This document shows, in pieces, positions 49,554-52,905 of a stretch of 52,905 nucleotides of DNA. The notes beneath the pieces were generated by a model. The model made no database searches. It was not told where the DNA came from and saw only the letters and a program-made list of their open reading frames with translations. The translations under genes and the position numbers were made by a program. Within the stretch, counting starts at the first letter, position 1. The number at the start of each line of letters is the position of its first letter. The stretch covers positions 1 to 52,905 of the forward strand of contig JAILAD010000067.1 of assembly GCA_024681795.1 (NCBI GenBank), written 5' to 3'. This DNA is from Lachnospiraceae bacterium. Its GTDB lineage: Bacteria; Bacillota; Clostridia; Lachnospirales; Lachnospiraceae.

Positions 49554-52553
49554 TTATCTGTTCTTGCAGACTCCGGTAGCTGCGAATTTGTAAGTTCTGC
49601 TTCCGATTTTCACGGTTCCGGTAACCATTCTTCCTTTGCTGTCCAGGTAATAGTACTTGGTTCCGTCTTTGAACCATCCGGTCTGTCTGTAGCCCTTGGA
49701 ACTTAAATGATACCGCTTTCCGCCCACGGTAATCCAGCGGTTCTTCTGAAGGACACCGTCCTTACCGAAATAGTAGTATTTTCCGTCATCCATTTTAATA
49801 AAGCAGTTGGTCACCATGACGCCGGTTCTTAAATCAAAGTAATAGCCTTTCTTATCAATTACATGGAAGCCCAGCATCAGGTGGCCGACGGAATCCGTAT
49901 GATACTTCTTTCCGCCGTCGCTGATCCACGCATTCATCGACATTACGCAGTTTTTCTTGAAATAATACCTGTATCCGTCTATGGATTTCCAGCCGGTTGC
50001 AAGAACACCGTCGCTCTTTGCATAAAACCAATGGGTTTTGTCATATTTAATCCACTTGGATTTCTGAAGTACACCACTCGAATTCAGATAATATTTGTTG
50101 CCGTCCACGGATATGAATCCGGTCTGCTTTCTTCCGAAATCATCCATGTAATATGTTTTTCCGCTGATTTTATTAAAGCCGCGGACTCTGATGCAGTCAT
50201 CGTCAAAATAATAATCGTCGGCATTTTCATGAAGCCATTCGTTTCTGTATAATACGCCGTCGTTCTTTGCCTGATAAGGATTGAAGCTGTTTGAGGAATA
50301 AGCCCAGTTGGTACCTTCAAAGCTGATACCCTTAATCAGCAGGCCGTTTTTGTCAAATGCGTATTTTACACCGTCAATCTCATAAATTCCGGCGCATAAA
50401 AGCCATCCGTCCTTTAAATAATAAGTTCTGTCACCAAAGGTATTCCAGCCTTCTTTTGTAGCCAAAACCGCAACACCGTTGCTGTCGCAGATATAGGTCT
50501 TATTGTCTGCAACAATAAGTCCGTCAGTAAAGAGAAGCCCGTTATTCAGGAAGATATAAGTTTCTCCGTTAATCTGATATGTTACGGCATTGCCTCTGGC
50601 TTTCACTATTCCGCTGTTGTTAATAAAATATTTTCCTGCGGAGGTTTCGACCCAGCCACACCCGGAACTTACCTGATATGCTCTTCCGTTATCGTCTACA
50701 AGATACAGCTTACTGCTGTATTCCAGGAGATCGTTTTGTAACAGATATCCGTTATAGCCAAAGAAATATCTTACATTATCAACGACCCGAACACCATAAT
50801 CCAATGCTCTTGCATCATTTCCGAAATAGTAGATCGTTCTGTTTGCGTAACTGTCGTCCGTAAACCATGAATTGCAAAGAAGATGCCCGTCCGCCTCTGC
50901 TCTGTAGAAGTGGCCGGCGCTGGTAGTAGCATAAGTAGGGTCATCCGGTGCGTAGAATACCGTGTTTTTATACATCTTCCCATCATAACCGAAGCCGAAA
51001 TACTGATCCGTTTCCTTGAAGAATTTCACGCAGTCAGTCAGCATAACTCCGTTTTCGATATAATATTTGTCTCCGTTTTCCGCGGTAAACCAACCGTCTT
51101 TTTTAATCGGCGTCAGGATTCCGTTTGCGTCTGCAAAATATGTTTTTTGGTCATAAGTAATGACTTTGTTTTTGGCCAGAGCCGTTCCATCAAAATAGTA
51201 TTGTTTTTCGCCGATAATATAAATTCCGTTTTGATATGCTCTTCCGTCCGAACCATGGTAAAGTGTAACTCCGTACTTGTTTGTACACCATTCACTTACG
51301 TAAAGTACGCCGCCCTTCTTTGCGGAATAGGTATCAGAACAATATGACTGTGTACTTTCGTCATATGAATAAAAAGAATAGGTATCATCATCAAGCATAT
51401 ACCCGTCATAGGTAAAAAGATAAAGTACCCTGTCTATCATTTTGACTCTTTCCCTCAGGAATTCACCGCTTGATATATAATACTTTCTCCCGTTAAACTC
51501 ATGCCACCCGTTTCCGACAAGTTCAGTGGCAACACCGGTATCCTCCACGATGTAATTTTTCCCGTTCCAGGAAATTGCCCTGTCTGCATGTTCGTAAGAA
51601 CTGCCATAGGTATAATAAAGAAAACACCCCTCCTGGTCAAAATAGAATGAAATGGCATTCACGGTATATACACCGTCAACATACGCAGCACCGTCAGCTC
51701 CGTAATATCTGCAGCTCCAGTAGTCCGAAACCACATACCATTCATTTACATACAATTTACCGTCTTCTTTTGCACGATATTCGCGACTTACATAAACGCC
51801 GTCGCCCTGATTAACCGACATAAAGAAATTTTGATTTTCATAGCGGTATCCGTTTTCATCGAATCCGTAATACGCACCGTCCAGCTTCTTTACGCAGTTA
51901 ACATACGGATTTCCGCTTTTTCTGATGTACATCCAGTGTCCGTCTTTTTCAACCCATCCGGTCACAGTTGCGACAGTGTCTCCCGGTACGGTTTTTCCCT
52001 TCAGTTTCTGCTTCCCTTCCGGCTCGACTTCTACGGTTTCATCCGTTTCTTCCGCGTCCTCAATTTCTTCTTCGGACTGTTCTTCGTCGTCTGCGTCATC
52101 TTCCGCATCTGCATCTTCGGTGTCTGCTTCTTCAGAATCCTCTGTGTCGGCATCATCGGTGTCCGCATCTTCAGAATCTTCTGTATCCGCTGCGTCGGCA
52201 TCGTCTTCTTCTGCATCTTCAGCATCGTCAGTGTTTTCCGCATCCGCATCGTCTGCATCGTCCGTGTTATCTTCCGTATCAGCATCCTGAATATCGGAAT
52301 CATCCTGAATATCATTGTCTTCGGAAACATCTCCCGTTTCCTCATCTCCGACATCCGGCAGGGTTACATCCGTTCCCTCGTCGATGTCCGAATAATCTTC
52401 TGTACTCCCGATTTCACCCGCAGGTGCAACCGTTTCCGTATTCTGTTCCGGGAGCTCGTTTGCATAAGCTACGGAACCGAAAGCGGACGATAACAGTGTC
52501 GAAATCGTCACTGCCACCATAATTCTGGCAATTTGCTTTCTAAACCTTCTCAT
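49554..52553 (-). CDS. Secreted wall-repeat protein with acidic linker (choline/glucan-binding-like repeats)
   Basis: A 999-residue secreted protein. A signal peptide (about 1-32, RRFRKQIARIMVAVTISTLL ending near VAYA) is followed by an acidic low-complexity segment (about 45-180) of D, E, A and T in units such as DADTED and DAEDD. The remaining 800 residues are about two dozen imperfect aromatic/Gly repeats of the cell-wall-binding type (GWKSIDGYRYYFKK, GFISVDGNKYYLNSSGV, GTVKIGSRTYKF). No enzyme domain is seen, so it may be purely structural or adhesive. The start at 52553 has AGGAGG 6 nt upstream. A paralogue ends just upstream (52852-52905). Confidence 0.92.
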   Translation of the reverse strand: MRRFRKQIARIMVAVTISTLLSSAFGSVAYANELPEQNTETVAPAGEIGSTEDYSDIDEGTDVTLPDVGDEETGDVSEDNDIQDDSDIQDADTEDNTDDADDADAENTDDAEDAEEDDADAADTEDSEDADTDDADTEDSEEADTEDADAEDDADDEEQSEEEIEDAEETDETVEVEPEGKQKLKGKTVPGDTVATVTGWVEKDGHWMYIRKSGNPYVNCVKKLDGAYYGFDENGYRYENQNFFMSVNQGDGVYVSREYRAKEDGKLYVNEWYVVSDYWSCRYYGADGAAYVDGVYTVNAISFYFDQEGCFLYYTYGSSYEHADRAISWNGKNYIVEDTGVATELVGNGWHEFNGRKYYISSGEFLRERVKMIDRVLYLFTYDGYMLDDDTYSFYSYDESTQSYCSDTYSAKKGGVLYVSEWCTNKYGVTLYHGSDGRAYQNGIYIIGEKQYYFDGTALAKNKVITYDQKTYFADANGILTPIKKDGWFTAENGDKYYIENGVMLTDCVKFFKETDQYFGFGYDGKMYKNTVFYAPDDPTYATTSAGHFYRAEADGHLLCNSWFTDDSYANRTIYYFGNDARALDYGVRVVDNVRYFFGYNGYLLQNDLLEYSSKLYLVDDNGRAYQVSSGCGWVETSAGKYFINNSGIVKARGNAVTYQINGETYIFLNNGLLFTDGLIVADNKTYICDSNGVAVLATKEGWNTFGDRTYYLKDGWLLCAGIYEIDGVKYAFDKNGLLIKGISFEGTNWAYSSNSFNPYQAKNDGVLYRNEWLHENADDYYFDDDCIRVRGFNKISGKTYYMDDFGRKQTGFISVDGNKYYLNSSGVLQKSKWIKYDKTHWFYAKSDGVLATGWKSIDGYRYYFKKNCVMSMNAWISDGGKKYHTDSVGHLMLGFHVIDKKGYYFDLRTGVMVTNCFIKMDDGKYYYFGKDGVLQKNRWITVGGKRYHLSSKGYRQTGWFKDGTKYYYLDSKGRMVTGTVKIGSRTYKFAATGVCKNR

Positions 52554-52685
52554 ACCCATCCTCCTGTGAAAAATTTGTTTGAATTTAACATTGGAATTAT
52601 ATGGTTTAATCCAAAAGAAACCCACATTATAATTTTATACTCTTTATCGGGGTGCCGCAAGGTTAAAATAGAGTTTTTTGAAGGA

Positions 52686-52792
52686 GGGGGACAGTCCCCG
52701 GGAAGGGTGGAGGGACAGTCCCCGGGCGATATTGTCCCATTAGTGTCCCTCGTACCAGCGGGGACAGTCCCCGTGAACCCCACAGTCCCCGT
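52686..52792. repeat. REP-like GGGACAGTCCC palindrome cluster, right copy
   Basis: Three GGGACAGTCCCC palindromes (about 52688-52699, 52712-52723, 52759-52772), a half site CACAGTCCCC near 52781-52790, and TGTCCCAT..TGTCCC..CGTACC between the second and third. The order and wording match the copy at 4584-4695. Located between two surface protein genes, with an expected ability to form GC-rich hairpins on either strand. Confidence 0.8.
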
Positions 52793-52799
52793 TGGTTCC

Positions 52800-52830
52800 A
52801 AAAAAGAAGACCGGGAATTTCCCGGTCTTC
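52800..52830 (-). terminator. Terminator of the upstream wall-repeat paralogue
   Basis: Palindromic hairpin GAAGACCGGGAA / TTCCCGGTCTTC (52806-52830), followed on minus by TTTTTTGG. It lies 22 nt after the stop of the partial gene at 52852-52905. Confidence 0.85.
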
Positions 52831-52851
52831 CAAGACTTTGCCAATCCGTAT

Positions 52852-52905
52852 TTACTTGTTGGTGCACACTCCGTTTTTATCGAACTTATACTTCTTACCG
52901 TCGAT
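52852..52905 (-). CDS. C-terminal end of a second wall-repeat protein, cut by window edge
   Basis: Seventeen codons and a TAA are visible. IDGKKYKFDKNGVCTNK closely resembles the end of the neighbouring protein (IGSRTYKFAATGVCKNR), including the Gly-Val-Cys near the C-terminus, so the two are tandem paralogues. Transcribed toward the first copy and closed by the hairpin at 52806-52830. Confidence 0.75.
   Translation of the reverse strand: MDGKKYKFDKNGVCTNK

Noticed and set aside
51925-52522. Ser- or Pro/His/Arg-rich plus-strand frames and a Met/Arg-rich minus frame opposite the acidic segment
   Set aside because: Low-complexity shadows of the Asp/Glu repeat coding region.

Overview
The window comes from the chromosome of a Gram-positive anaerobe of the Clostridia, most likely Lachnospiraceae. 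This is a judgement from gene content: DUF5716/DUF5717-type and DUF6020-type proteins, choline/glucan-binding-like wall repeats, strong AGGAGG ribosome sites and a mid-40s GC feel. No rRNA, tRNA, CRISPR array, intact insertion sequence or phage gene was seen. Nearly all genes are on the minus strand; only two (30986-33622) are on plus.

Right to left (the main direction of transcription), the window opens with two wall-repeat surface proteins: the last 17 codons of one at 52852-52905 and a complete 999-residue one at 49554-52553. Glycan locus B follows (49259 down to 33581). It holds a polyprenyl-phosphate sugar transferase that starts the repeat unit, three GT4 glycosyltransferases, an O-antigen-type polymerase, a Wzx-like flippase, a hexapeptide acetyltransferase, a YfhO-like membrane protein and a UDP-glucuronate 4-epimerase. 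It also carries two copies of an unusual pair: a nucleotidyltransferase-like/thymidylate-kinase-like fusion followed by a small P-loop kinase-like protein.

In the centre, running the opposite way, is a two-gene plus-strand unit. Its first gene fuses an XRE-type DNA-binding domain to a full UDP-glucose 6-dehydrogenase. Its promoter (TTGACC-17-TATTAT) is flanked by two near-identical 15-bp palindromes, one lying on the predicted transcription start. This looks like a self-regulating enzyme that controls UDP-glucuronate supply, and UDP-glucuronate is also the substrate of the locus B epimerase. A membrane acyltransferase follows it.

Glycan locus A (30649 down to 16462) holds two GT2 glycosyltransferases, a LicD-type phosphotransferase, a polymerase, a Wzz-like chain-length protein with a degenerate kinase-like tail, an IspD/TarI-like cytidylyltransferase, a sugar-nucleotide epimerase, a Wzy/WaaL-like protein with long charged tails, an MBOAT plus SGNH O-acylation pair, and a polytopic membrane protein. 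LicD plus the cytidylyltransferase suggest an alditol-phosphate or similar decoration. Locus A has no visible initiating transferase or flippase, so it may depend on locus B or on genes elsewhere.

Left of this are an Mrp/NBP35 iron-sulfur ATPase and a conserved but undescribed trio: a 1218-residue DUF5717-like protein, a DUF5716-like protein with an Hsp70/actin-type layout, and a TPR protein. They are followed by purB and two membrane proteins. The left end carries an SPFH protein, a small ribbon-helix-helix protein, a SEC-C protein, a chemoreceptor, a small acidic-tailed membrane protein and rlmD, cut by the window edge. REP-like GGGACAGTCCC palindrome clusters occur near both ends (4584-4695 and 52686-52792).

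The strongest candidates for something undescribed are the HTH-UDP-glucose dehydrogenase fusion with its twin operators, the duplicated nucleotidyltransferase-kinase module, and the DUF5717/Hsp70-like/TPR trio.
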